Source of the DNA: Heliocidaris erythrogramma
Taxonomy: Eukaryota; Echinodermata; Echinoidea; Camarodonta; Echinometridae
Direction: 5' to 3'
Assembly: GCA_025617745.1 (NCBI GenBank)
Contig: CM046863.1
Location: 57,363,829 to 57,427,828, forward strand
DNA: 64,000 nucleotides
The notes beneath the pieces are model-generated. The model did no database searches and was not told the DNA's origin. It saw only the letters and a program-made list of their open reading frames with translations. A program made the position numbers and the translations under genes. Of this stretch, positions 22,180 to 32,440 are shown piece after piece (positions within the stretch are counted from its first letter, which is position 1; every line of letters begins with the position of its first letter).

Positions 22180-22290
22180 TCAATATTATCATTATGATTA
22201 TTATTATTATAATTATTATTATTATCATCCTTATTGTTATTATTATTAATATTATTATCATTATTATCATTGTTCCTATTATAATAACCA
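22180..22290. repeat. ATT/ATC-rich microsatellite
   Basis: Imperfect ATTATT and ATCATT trinucleotide run beside the left arm of the foldback element. Confidence 0.85.
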
Positions 22291-23128
22291 ATATTTGTGA
22301 GCGAGCGTAGAGAGCGAGCGCCTCAGGAATACATGTTTCATTTCTCATAAAATGATATTACTTCGGTGATTAAAATACATACTGATGTATTGAAGAAAGT
22401 GAATGATCGGATTCCGGATTAAATTTGCTACAACGAAATTGGCTTGAAGTTATTTATATAATGTATATACCGCTTTGGAAAATGAGACACACCAAAGTTC
22501 CAAGTAGATCTTTACAAGCAGAAAATGGCCACGTAATGTTTTTGAAAGGGGGAGCTGATGCCTCTTGGCAGAATATCATACTCCCCGTTTCTACAATTTG
22601 CAAGCGAGCGAAGCGAGTTAGAAAAAAACATAAAACCCTTTTTTCATTGTAATGGAAATGCAATTTCGTCATCAAAAGACAAATATAGAACATGTAATAA
22701 TGAGCCATGAATAATATTACTTAACCCTGCTGCCGAATATGGAATGTTTGGGCACTTCACTCGCCCTAATGAAGGGCGTTCCCTGTCCCAAACTATTCCG
22801 TTTCTAAATCTTACGCGCAAGTGAGCAAGTAAAAAAAAAGGAGATATTGTCTATAGAATAATGATTTTGTTACCAGATAATCCAAACAACGATCACATTT
22901 TGAGTACTTTCCCACCCACAGATAAGGATAGCCGACCATCTCGCTTCCCAAAATAAAAGGATGTTCGGGCACCACGCTGCTGGATTCCAACGAGCCAAAC
23001 ATTGACACTTTATTATCTTTAAGATGTAATTACTTCGTCAACATTCAACATAAATTGTGATTAAAAAAGTATACTATGAAAAGTTTATACTAAAAATAAG
23101 GTGGGGGTGTCCTGCATCCCTAGCCCTC
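22291..23128. other. Foldback interior, unassigned
   Basis: AT-rich with GCGAGCG-type words near 22305 and 22605. The open frames are short and unlike known proteins. Confidence 0.4.
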
Positions 23129-23278
23129 AGAGCCGTCTATTACAGAGTTTGGCCAACTCGGCTCCATGTAGGTAGCAATATGGCGCTTGTTGCTTTGTTA
23201 GGCAAGCACTAAACAAAGGAATATACGCCATGTTGTGTCCAAATAAACCGAGTTGGCCGAAGTCTGTAATATGGCTCT
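23129..23278. mobile_element. 150-bp MITE (AGAGCCGTCTATTACAGA ends)
   Basis: The arms AGAGCC..TATTACAGAGTTTGGCCAACTCGG mirror about 31 bases on the right, with a loop near 23200. No clear target duplication is visible. Confidence 0.75.
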
Positions 23279-23569
23279 GTAGATGACTCTACAAGCCCTC
23301 CCCTCTGGTCCCCAAAACAACAACAGCAATAAAAACAACAACATAATATTACAGAGAGTTCATAAAGGAGTCACTGCTATGTTTAATAAATAGCCTGGCA
23401 AGTAGCACAGCATATTATAACAAGCATATTATTGATAGGCTATAGGCCAATTATACGATCATGACAAGGGAAATAAAAGAAGCAATAGTAGAGTAACCGG
23501 TGCAATATCCAAGTCTGGTCGCATAACTCCATCCAAAATGACATCGTCATCGTAATTCTGGGTAGTCCA

Positions 23570-23780
23570 CTTCATAATAACAATTGTAATAATAATAATA
23601 ACAATAATAACAACAACAGCAATAATATCAATAATAACAATTATAATACTGATAATATTACTACTAATAATAATAAAAATGATAAAACAGATAATACTAC
23701 TACTAATAATGATAATAATGATAATTGTAATAATAACAATAATAATAATACAAATAATACTAGTAATAATAATAAATAAA
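23570..23780. repeat. AAT/AAC-rich microsatellite
   Basis: Imperfect AATAATAAC trinucleotide array, open on the minus strand only because it is low complexity. Confidence 0.85.
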
Positions 23781-25147
23781 TGAATAGATATCATAAACAA
23801 CCAAAGCCGAAGAAAGATGGATCGTAACAAGTTAAAGAAGGAGTCTTATCATCAGGCTGATATGATTATCATAAAAGGAAACAAAAGTAAAACCAAACTA
23901 TAATGCAAAATATCTTAAACAATAATGCAGCAGGGCAGACTGAAATCATTGAGCATGTTTTATAACCTTGCAAAAGTATTAACATTTCTTAAAACAGATT
24001 AAAATCTTAAATTGTAGAGGTAAATGAATGAAATGCAGCATAGTAATGACCTTGCTTACACAACTATACAGCATTTTGTTTGCCGCATATCTGAAATGAT
24101 CTATGACGCAGATAGTTTTCAAACACTTTACAATTCCAACAGAACTTTTCAAAAGCCGTGCATCAGCTACTTCTTAAGAAAACCAAATTCAAGAAAAGAA
24201 AGATAACAAGTGAGCAACAACAAAAATGTTAAAGCCACTGCTATGCAGCACACCGCATCTGAAGAATAAAAATAACTCTTTATACTGGCATATTATATGT
24301 AAGTATATAGGTCAGGTGCAATCGCTAATTGAATATAATGATAATGATTAAAAGCAACATACAACCAAATTTGAAGAATAGTGGATCAAAATGTTAAGTT
24401 TTCTTTCAGTCGGGCTAAAATAATTATCATACAGGGAATAATCCTAACTATCTATGCCGCATAAATAGATTAAAATCATTGAACATGTTCTTTAACTTTG
24501 CCAAAATACCATCATTTCTAAACATGGATGAAAATCTTTCATTTTATACAGCTGCTTACAGCATAATAAATTTGTACAGATTCTAATGAGTTGCTTCATT
24601 TTACTGCACAGTCAGCGTTTTTAACAGTTACAACCGCTGACCTGAAGTTTGAAATAACTTTTACAAGCATAACGAATTACAAAACACTAAAAGACATTGA
24701 GAGTAAAACAATCCTCATCGTAAAAAATAGAAATAAGGAATTACACATGGAGAAGAAAACATTCTGACCTAAATTAATGGCTTTTATCAACCAGTGCCCC
24801 GCCTTATAAGGAGTTGAAGCGATTTATTTGAAACAATCGCAAGTTAAAATCAATCGCAACTGTGGACTTAACATAGGCCTAGTCATAGGCGTACGGGAAG
24901 GGGGCTGCTGCAGCCAACCCCCCTACCCCGGATTTTGAAAGTGCCGATATTCCGGCAACTCACACCTCATATTCAGGGAGTGAGGTGCCCGAATATCCTC
25001 ATATTCCAGTCATTATATGCCGAAATATGTTATTTTTATGATTTTTCACAACGGAAAGGCACAATTATTTTTGGTCGCTAGCTTCGCGCGCTCGTAAATT
25101 AAAAAAAGGAAAGTTGCTATCATATTTTTTACAACAAAAAGGCCATA
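23781..25147. other. Foldback interior, unassigned
   Basis: Two diverged copies of an AAATCATTGA(A/G)CATGTT segment (23942 and 24474) point to an old internal duplication. A GGCGTACGGGAAGGGGG fragment at 24888 looks like a decayed hAT-like end. No gene. Confidence 0.4.
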
Positions 25148-25221
25148 GGTGCCGTAACAGGGATCAAACCCCAACCTTCGCGTTTCCAGTCAAGGGCTGT
25201 AAACCGTTCGACTACGACACC
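25148..25221 (-). tRNA. tRNA-like sequence, probably a SINE head or tRNA pseudogene
   Basis: On the minus strand the first 7 bases (GGTGTCG) pair fully with the last 7 (CGGCACC, one G-U). A B-box GGTTTGATCC and an A-box-like TAGTCGAACGG are in place. The D, anticodon and T stems are imperfect and no clear anticodon can be assigned, so a functional tRNA is unlikely. It is followed by an (AC)n run. Confidence 0.4.
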
Positions 25222-25234
25222 TCCACACACCCAC

Positions 25235-25267
<33 letters not shown>

Positions 25268-25769
25268 TAAACACTTATTCGATTTTTCTAATCTCGTCCT
25301 CTTATTTTCATTTCTTTTCTCTTCTCCTCTGCTCTTTTATAAACCTTCCCAATTTTGTGTCTCCATTTCATTTTTTTATTCATTGCGGGGGTGGGGGAGG
25401 TGCTTTTCGTCGAAAAGAGATCCGCTTTTTGAAGATGGCAATTAAAACCATAATATCCTATCGTTCCCCTCAATTTTCCCTTTAACAGTGGCGTAGCTAG
25501 AGTTTAGCCATTGTGGGAGCACTGGCACCATTGGAGGCACAAGTCTTTTGGAATAATCTTAAAGCTAATCTAAGACACCGCTGGTGGAAGAGGGTTGGGG
25601 GGGGGGGTTGCCGGAAGGGGTCCAACCGTCTTCTTTCCTATTCCATTTTCTTTCTTTTTTTCTTATTTTTTCGCCATCCGACGAGGGAGGGGTGGGGGCG
25701 TGCCCTCCCCCTCCCCCCCCCCCCCCCCGTTGCTACACCTCTGCTCCTGATGAATTCGCCTTTTTTACC

Positions 25770-26325
25770 TGGAATTATGAACCCTATTTCATTTTTCGGA
25801 AATACGAACCCTATTTCATTTTCGGAAATACGAACCTTATTTCATTTTCGGAAATACGAACCCTATTTCATTTTCGGAAATACGAACCTTATTTCATTTT
25901 CGGAAATACGAACCCTATTTCATTTTCGGAAATACGAACCCTTTTTCATTTTCGGAAATACGAACCTTATTTTATTTTCGGAAATACGAACCCTTTTTCA
26001 TTTTCGGAAATACGAACCCTTTTTCATTTTCGGAAATACGAACCTTCGGAATTATGAACCCTTTTTCATTTTCGGAAATACGAACCTTCGGAAATATGAA
26101 CCCTATTTCATTTTCGGAATTATGAACCTTCGGATAAACGAACCTTCGGATAAACGAACCTTCGGAATAACGAACCTTCGGAGTAATGCAACAAATGTTC
26201 GGAATTACGAACCCTTTTTCATTTTCGGAATTATGAACCCCCAGGCATGGGAAATTAGTGTTTCGGAAATACGAACCTTCGGAAATACGAACCTTCGGAA
26301 AAACGAACCTTCGGAAAAACGAGAT
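25770..26325. repeat. Right arm array of inverted GGTTCGTATTTCCGAA units
   Basis: Mirror image of 21590-22020: about fourteen 26-bp units inside, then 16-bp units towards the outer end. The symmetry of unit order between arms argues for arm-to-arm copying or a palindromic origin. Confidence 0.95.
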
Positions 26326-26339
26326 GCCCCCATTTTACC

Positions 26340-26541
26340 AGTAGCTGCAATTACAAGTTGTAAATTGTACAGGAAAATACAGTACATTTTACGGTATTTC
26401 CCTGTAGATAATAAAAATTTACGGTAATTTACTGTAGGACGAAGTTACAGCAGCTTACCGTAAAATAAAATTACGGTAACTTACCGTGCAGCAGAGTTGC
26501 CGGTAATTTACCGTAAAATCTACAGGAATTTTTTTACAGTG
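26340..26541. repeat. ACAGTAATTTAC-rich right subterminal array, terminal piece
   Basis: This ends with the inverted terminal CACTGTAAAAAAATTCC at 26541. It pairs with the array at 15211-15390. Confidence 0.75.
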
Positions 26542-26543
26542 TA

Positions 26544-27004
26544 TATCTCCATCCTTCAAGAAGCCGCGGAGGATGGTTGTAAGCTTGCGGCAGAGGCGCT
26601 CGGTTGGATCCTTCTTAATAGCGCGATACGGACCGGAGTCAATTAAATCGGACATCTTAGCTCGGTAGACATCGGTATCCAGAACAACACTGGCGGGACC
26701 TTTGTCAGTGGGCAAAATCATAATCGAGTCATCATCCTTGAGTGATTTCATGGCCTTGCGCATATCGGGCGTGATGTTGGGCTTTGGCGGCTCGGCAGTG
26801 GCGAGGATCGCGCCAATTTCCCTGCGCACTGAGTTAACAGTCTCGGCGCTACACTTACGGATGGAGGATTCAACCTTTGCGATAATCTCAGTAGCAGGCA
26901 CGCGGGCCGGGGCAACGGCAAAGTTAAGCCCCTTGCAGAGGAGCGCGTTCTCGTCTGGAGACAGTTTGCGTTTGGATAGATTAACCACCCATGATTCGGA
27001 ACCG
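26544..27004 (-). pseudogene. Penelope-like element RT, N-terminal part
   Basis: Minus-strand frame with the NLS..LS..E..LL.KGLNFA motif typical of the Penelope RT start, followed by a ILPTDKGPASVVLD block (RT motif 1 region) and LTTILRGFLKDGDI, where the TA-flanked element interrupts it. It continues on the far side at 15208. There is no ATG in the right place (the frame opens via SWVVNLS), and its upstream neighbour is the RPL23 fragment in another frame. Confidence 0.85.
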
Positions 27005-27008
27005 GAAA

Positions 27009-27125
27009 GATGTACAGGTTCTTACCACCTGTATTGTCTGCGCAGTTGACAACCGTCCCCACTGGCAGACCCAGTGAGATACGGAATTTGGATCCAGATG
27101 AACCTCCACGTCCTCGCTTCGACAT
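27009..27125 (-). pseudogene. RPL23: Ribosomal protein L23 (uL14) 5' fragment fused to Penelope-like element
   Basis: The minus-strand ATG at 27125 opens 39 codons beginning [11 protein letters not shown] and running through [10 protein letters not shown] and [13 protein letters not shown], about 35 of 39 identical to animal RPL23 as I know it. The match stops abruptly at 27009 and the Penelope RT begins within a few bases, in a different frame. There is no intron within the fragment. The rest of RPL23 (about 100 aa) is absent, so it cannot make a ribosomal protein. The likeliest origin is a template switch by an RT between RPL23 mRNA and Penelope RNA. Confidence 0.85.
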
Positions 27126-28119
27126 TTTGGAAGGAAATGGCGAACAAAGCAATTTTGAAACTTTTTGAACCCTTTAATCTATTTAAGAACTATATACTGG
27201 GGGAGCGAAATTACGAGATCCTGAAAGAAATTATGCGAGGGAGCAAAGCGACCGAGCTTGGGAAAATTTTCGCATTTCAAACCTTCAAAAACTAGATTTC
27301 TAGTGCATTTACCCTGCGGAGTTGGGGCAGTGATCCGTAAAGATTATGATTTTTATTAATTTCCCCCTATTTTTCTTTCTCTCCTTTGCGTTTTTTCGCC
27401 CCCTCCAAGTGCTGCACGAGACACGTGCCCCCTGCCCCCTAGATACACCACTGAGCGAAGAGACCGAGCTGGGATGGGAGGGGGTATTCCCCCTCCTACA
27501 TCAGGGAATTTTTCAAAAATCTGTCCATAAATCTTGCATTTTAGAGCATCCCAAAATGGTTTTTAATGAAAAGAAGAAATGCACGGATCTACGCCAGTGG
27601 ACGGAACCCCTTAATCCTTAATTGAGAATAACAATGAGAGCGAACGAATTTTCTTCGATACTTTCACATTGAAATTATGGCATTTCTTATTTCCTTACTT
27701 CTAGTCATTAAAGAATGTGATGGTATTTCAAGATCAAACATCACGAGTTTGGATAATTAGTTTTAAGTTAATGTACAGTATCATAATCCAAAAAATATTT
27801 GAAGCGGGGTAATAACACAGGCCACCCCCCCACCTCAATTCTTTTTTTGATATATATACCCCCATCCCCCCGGGATCGACACAGAGGTGGTGCAGTGAGA
27901 GGAGAGTTATATCCCTCTTCCCGCGCGAAGCGCGAACACTTTGACGTTTTAGCAAATTTTAAGATCCAGATAACGGCTTATAGCCCCTTTTAGGCCTTTT
28001 CTCTCACTTCCCCCGCTTTTTCGCTCTCGCTCTCACTTTTTTTTTTTTTTTTTTTTTTTAGTGGCTGAATGGGGGGGGGGGGGGGGCATGGCCCCCGGTC
28101 CCCCCTGTGTACGCCAGTG
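27126..28119. other. Right portion of the hAT-like composite
   Basis: This contains a copy of the subterminal CCGCGCGAAGCGCG/TTTTAGCAAATTTT block (27915-27985), two internal hAT-end-like fragments (near 27440 and 27590), a poly-T run (28038-28059), a poly-G run (28071-28086) and the terminal CCTGTGTACGCCAGTG. No gene. Confidence 0.5.
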
Positions 28120-28683
28120 AGTATGACATTGTAAAGCCTGGCCTTATTTTGAAAACTATGGGTCAGAGAACTTTGTCATGTTTGTGCTCATTTATTGCAT
28201 GCTTGTCAATTACATTTTCACCTGCCAATCACCCTCAACACCCTCTTCATCCAAACCACCTGTTCATAAGTTTTATCTTCTTCTTCCTTTTCTCTTCTTC
28301 CTTTTCTCTTCTTCCTCTTCTTGTTGTCTTCTTCTTCTTCTTCTTCTTCTTTTTTTTCTTCTTATCATTATTGTTTATAATTATATGTATTATTATTACC
28401 ATCAACATTGTTATTATGTCACTGTTAATTTGTTATCATTAATTACATTATTTCTAGAGTAATAATCATCATAGTCCTTAACATGATTGTTATTATAATT
28501 TTAATTCATATGCTTTACTAATAAGTTTTATGTTATTCTTCTTCTTATTATAATAATTATGATTGTCAGTATCTTCTTCTTCTTCATATTATAATTGTTA
28601 CCATCAGTACATTTACTCTAAAAGCCGAAAAACATTATTACCGACTGTCTTGTTTTTCCTCTTCTTTCTCTTAAATACTATAG

Positions 28684-28723
28684 TTTTTCTGGATCCCTGA
28701 ACTCGGACAGACGCGTATCGAAT
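28684..28723 (+). CDS. 40-nt partner exon, cassette A
   Basis: The acceptor is ACTATAG and the donor GTAAGTAG. After 1 nt completing a split codon it encodes FSGSLNSDRRVSN and ends in phase 0, matching the phase-0 start of the 29209 exon. It begins with T where the other copies have G. Confidence 0.7.
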
Positions 28724-29208
28724 GTAAGTAGACTGGTAGGCCTCATTGTTTAGAAATGTTCAACAAAAACAATTTACATGTACACCGTTTCGCCTCATAG
28801 AAAATACAGCAAAAATAAATGATATTTCTTCCTTATTTACTTCATGTCGTACTACAATAAAATATTGTTTTATTTTTGTAGAAGATTGTAAATGGCCAAG
28901 AAGTTAATAAAAATAATTGGTTTCTTGTAATGAAACTATTTATTGGAACAGAAGTCGAGCAAAATCACATCTTATTTCATGCCATTTCTTGTCAGCTTGT
29001 TTACACTTTGTTTCTCCAAACCACGGATATACTGCGATTTAGTTCTTTTATATATCCTTCTTCTTGTCATTAAGATTCATCAGAAGAACCCGAAACTCGT
29101 AAACCGTATGTTTTGTCCATGATAGTGAGAGGAAGAAATTGTATGCAACTCCCTAAATTGAATATGATGCAAAATTGACGCATTCATTTTCCTTGTATTC
29201 TATTACAG

Positions 29209-29714
29209 ATCCCTATGTTAACAATTAAGGACTGCCATCTATCTGCTGAGATGACCAACAGGTTGTGGTCCTGCCTCAGATCCGTCGCTTCTCTAAAACA
29301 TCTCTCCATCTCAGACTCCTCTCTCAATTACCCTCCATCTCCTCCTGAGCTTCCATCCGTCACAAAGCTGACAGCCGAGAGAGTGACGTCACAAAGCTAC
29401 GAAGGTCTGTTCTCTTCTTTACCTGGCGTGCGAGAGATCGATATCACTATCGATGATGTAGGGAAAAAAGGCATATCTCAGATCCAGACTGGTCTTCGTC
29501 GACGTCTGACGGGACAGGAGCTCACGCGCATCAGGCTTAAAGCACCCGATACACTCCGGTCAGAGAAGAAGAATTTAGAGACGATGAGAGGACTGGGTCT
29601 TCTGATTGGGGACGAGGTGATATTGTCAGGGGTAGTATCCGGACCGGAGGAGAAATTAATTGGTCTCATCGAGCCTTTGACACGTTTGATATCATCTACT
29701 CTGTATATAGAACA
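29209..29714 (+). CDS. LRR-like exon, copy 2 (506 nt)
   Basis: The acceptor is TATTACAG and the donor GTAAGC. There are 168 codons plus 2 nt. It starts I-P-M and continues with LTIKDCHLS, then repeated hydrophobic strand phrases (HLSISDSSL, EIDITIDDV) and a C-terminal SGVVSGPEEK segment. It is very close to copy 3 in nucleotide sequence. The 2-nt end CA plus the G opening the next 40-nt exon makes Gln, so cassettes can be spliced in series without frame change. The likely role is part of a leucine-rich sensor region; this is an inference. Confidence 0.75.
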
Positions 29715-29987
29715 GTAAGCAATGACTCCTTTTTTTCAAAAAATATTTTATTACTTCCATTTTCAAAAATAACATCTTTAAAAATCAAGGTAAATCTGGT
29801 AAAAAAAAGGATAGACATCTATACCCATATGCCAGAAATATACTATGCAACCTTATCTGATTACATTTATTGATACAATTAAATTAACTATTAACAATGA
29901 GATAAACGTAACATTTTATAAGCACTATCACGCGCATGGTTTTATTGAATAGAAGATTATATTTCAAACATCTTTTTAAAAGAGTGA

Positions 29988-30005
29988 ACCCCCCCCCCCC
30001 CCCCC
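29988..30005. repeat. Poly-C tract in duplicated intron
   Basis: A C run is present in this intron copy but absent from the corresponding position after copy 1 (11760), which is A-rich. The tract arose or expanded after duplication. Confidence 0.85.
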
Positions 30006-30986
30006 AAAGAAGAAGAAACAAAAATACAAAAAATACCAACAAAAACCAACAAAAAAAACAGAAAAAGAAGAAAATGAAAATCGATTCAATGTTTCTCGCA
30101 TCTATCGCGGTTTTCTTTTTTATCAGCAGGCCTTTGTGTGTGTTCTTGTTCATGTTTTTAAGCCATACATTTGAAATGAAATTGGCATCATAATTACTTT
30201 TTTGGTCCGGTTAATGTGTAGACTTTTAAAAAACAAAACATCCACCAGAAATCCATAAACTTGGTCACAAGACTCAATGATTATCAAAGATGATTATTGG
30301 GTGTAATCATGTTATGACAATAGGTACAACATATCCTACCTTTTTATCACCAAAAGAGGTATAAAAGAACTCCCAGGAAAACATAAAACATACACACAAA
30401 ACACCCTTTAACAATTTTGGAAAAAATAAGAGATGATTCTGTTCAAGTTATAAGAAGAAAGAAATTAGCTCAGATTTCAATTATATTACAATGGGCATGT
30501 TGTGAAATTCTGAAGTATGACATTGTAGAGCCTGGCCTTATTTTGAAAACTATGGGTCAGAGAACTTTGTCATGTTTATGCTCATTTATTGCATGCATGT
30601 CAATTACATTTTTCACCTGCCAGTCACCCTCCATACCATCTTCATCCAAATCCCCTTTTCATAAGTTTTATCTTCTTCTTCTTCTTCTTCTTCTTCTTTT
30701 CCTTCTTTTTTCTTCTTCTGCTTATTCTCCTTCTTCTTTTTCTTCTTTTTCTTCTTCTCTTCTTCCTCTTCTTATCATAATTATTTGTTATTATTATTAC
30801 CATCAACATTGTTATTATGTCATTGCTAATTTTTATCATTGATTACATTCTTAGTAGTATAATAATTAGCTTAGTCCTTAACACGATGTTATTATAAGTG
30901 TTACCAGCAGCACTTTTACTCTCGAAGCCGAAATATTTTATTAACATCAGTCTTGTTTTTCCTCATCTTTCTCCTAAATTCTATAG

Positions 30987-31026
30987 GTTTTCTGGATCGC
31001 TGAAATCGGACAGACGGGTAACAAAT
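30987..31026 (+). CDS. 40-nt partner exon, cassette B
   Basis: The acceptor is TCTATAG and the donor GTAAGTAG. It encodes the split codon plus FSGSLKSDRRVTN, same length and phase as cassettes A and C. Confidence 0.7.
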
Positions 31027-31520
31027 GTAAGTAGACTGGTAGGCCTCATTAAATGTTCAACAAAAGGAATTTATACATTCTGCTTCATAGAAAATACACC
31101 AAAATAAATGATATTTCTTCCTTATTTATTGCATTGTGCAAATGGCCTATTTCGTACTATAATAAAATAATATTCTAAACACTTTTATTTTTGTAGAAAA
31201 TTTAAATGGCCAAGATGTTAATAAAAACATATATATTTTTTTAAATGAAACTATTTATTGGAACAGAAGTCGAGCAAAATCACATCTTATTTCATGTCAT
31301 TTCTTGTCAGCTTGTTTACACTTTGTTTCTCCAAACCACGGACATACTGCGATTTAGTTCTTTTAAATATCCTTCTCGTCATTAAGATTCATCAGAAGAA
31401 CCCGAAACTCGTAAAGCGTATGTTTTGTCCATGATAGTGAGAGGAAGAAATTGTATGCAACTCCCTAAATTGAATATGATGCAAAATTGACGCATTCATT
31501 TTCCTTTTCTTCTATTACAG

Positions 31521-32026
31521 ATCCCTATGTTAACAATTGAGGACTGCCATCTATCTGCTGAGATGATCATCAGGTTGTGGTCCTGCCTCAGATCCGTCGC
31601 TTCTCTAAAACATCTCTCCATCTCGGACTCCTCTCTCAATTACCCTCCATCTCCTCCTGAGCTTCCATCCGTCACAAAGCTGATAGCTGAGAGAGTGACG
31701 TCACAAAGCTACGAAGGTCTGTTCTCTTCTTTACCTGGCGTGCGAGAGATCGATATCACTATCGATGATGTAGGGAAAGAAGACATATCTCAGATCCAGA
31801 CTGGTCTTCGTCGACGTCTGACGGGACAGGAACTCACGCGCATCAGGCTTAAAGTACCCGATACACTCCGGTCAGAGAAGAAGAATGTAGAGACGATGAG
31901 AGGACTTGGTCTTCTGATCGGAGACGAGGTGGTATTGTCAGGGGTAGTATCCGGACCGGAGGAGAAATTAATTGATCTCGTGGAGCCTTCGACACGTTTG
32001 ATATCATCTAGTTTATATAAGGAACA
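31521..32026 (+). CDS. LRR-like exon, copy 3 (506 nt)
   Basis: The acceptor is TATTACAG and the donor GTAAGT. It has the same length and phase as copy 2. Differences from copy 2 are mostly single substitutions that keep the frame (for example KDCHLS to EDCHLS). The surrounding intron sequence is also highly similar, so the duplication is recent. Confidence 0.75.
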
Positions 32027-32440
32027 GTAAGTAATTACTACATCTTTTGTTTTAAGATTCTTCTAATTACTTCCATTTTCAAAATAACATTTTTACAAAT
32101 AATCAAGTTAAGATAGCATATCATATATGCAAGCTTATATAATTACATTTATTGGTACAATGATTATCAAACCAACTAATATGAGTCAAACATTTTATAA
32201 GCACGATCATGCACGTGGTATTATTATTGAAATAAAATTTACATTTAAAACATCTTTCTAAAATAATGAACAAAGAAAACAGAATGTAGAAGAAAAGGAA
32301 AATCTAGTAAAAATCTATTGCGGGTTTCCTTTTTATTAGCATGCCTTTGTGTGTCCTGGTTCATGTATTTTTAATCCATACATTTGACATGAAATGGGCT
32401 AGTTAATATGTTGACTTTTAATTACCAAAATATCCACCTG

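Larger units (their letters stand above)
21582..26331. mobile_element. 4.75-kb foldback-like element with arrayed arms
   Basis: ATTTTACC flanks both sides (21574-21581, 26332-26339), a candidate 8-bp target duplication. The ends read GGTTACATGTCG and, inverted, GGGGGCATCTCG. Each arm is an array built from a 16-bp unit on the outside and a 26-bp unit on the inside, in mirror orientation. The interior (22030-25760) has microsatellites, a small MITE, a tRNA-like sequence and hAT-like end fragments, but no transposase frame. Confidence 0.7.
15211..26541. mobile_element. 11.3-kb TA-flanked element with CACTGTAAAAAA ends
   Basis: The ends read CACTGTAAAAAATTGCTGTA (left) and CACTGTAAAAAAATTCCTGTA (right, inverted). 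TA flanks both sides (15209-15210, 26542-26543). The insertion interrupts the Penelope RT coding sequence, which becomes continuous if it is removed with one TA. Both subterminal zones are arrays of ACAGTAATTTACTG-like words. The left part carries a degraded spliced gene (16320-19469) but no recognisable DDE transposase. Its own length without the nested foldback is about 6.6 kb. Confidence 0.85.
12527..28119. mobile_element. hAT-like 15.6-kb composite insertion
   Basis: The left end is CACAAGGCGTAGCCAGG and the right end reads inward CACTGGCGTACACAGG, resembling hAT ends (CAGNGGCGTAGCCAGG). The 8-bp AGTATGAC occurs on both sides (12519-12526, 28120-28127), the target-duplication length of hAT elements, and the same intron site in the next tandem unit (30514-30521) has it once with no insert. 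No hAT transposase is present. The original non-autonomous element has been expanded by nested Penelope-like, TA-flanked and foldback insertions. Confidence 0.75.

Noticed and set aside
21590-26325. CRISPR-like appearance of regular 16/26-bp repeats
   Set aside because: No unique spacers, eukaryotic context, mirrored arms; it is a foldback array.
28107-28462. Phe/Leu-rich frames near 28.3 and 30.6 kb
   Set aside because: They read through TTC microsatellites in the duplicated introns.
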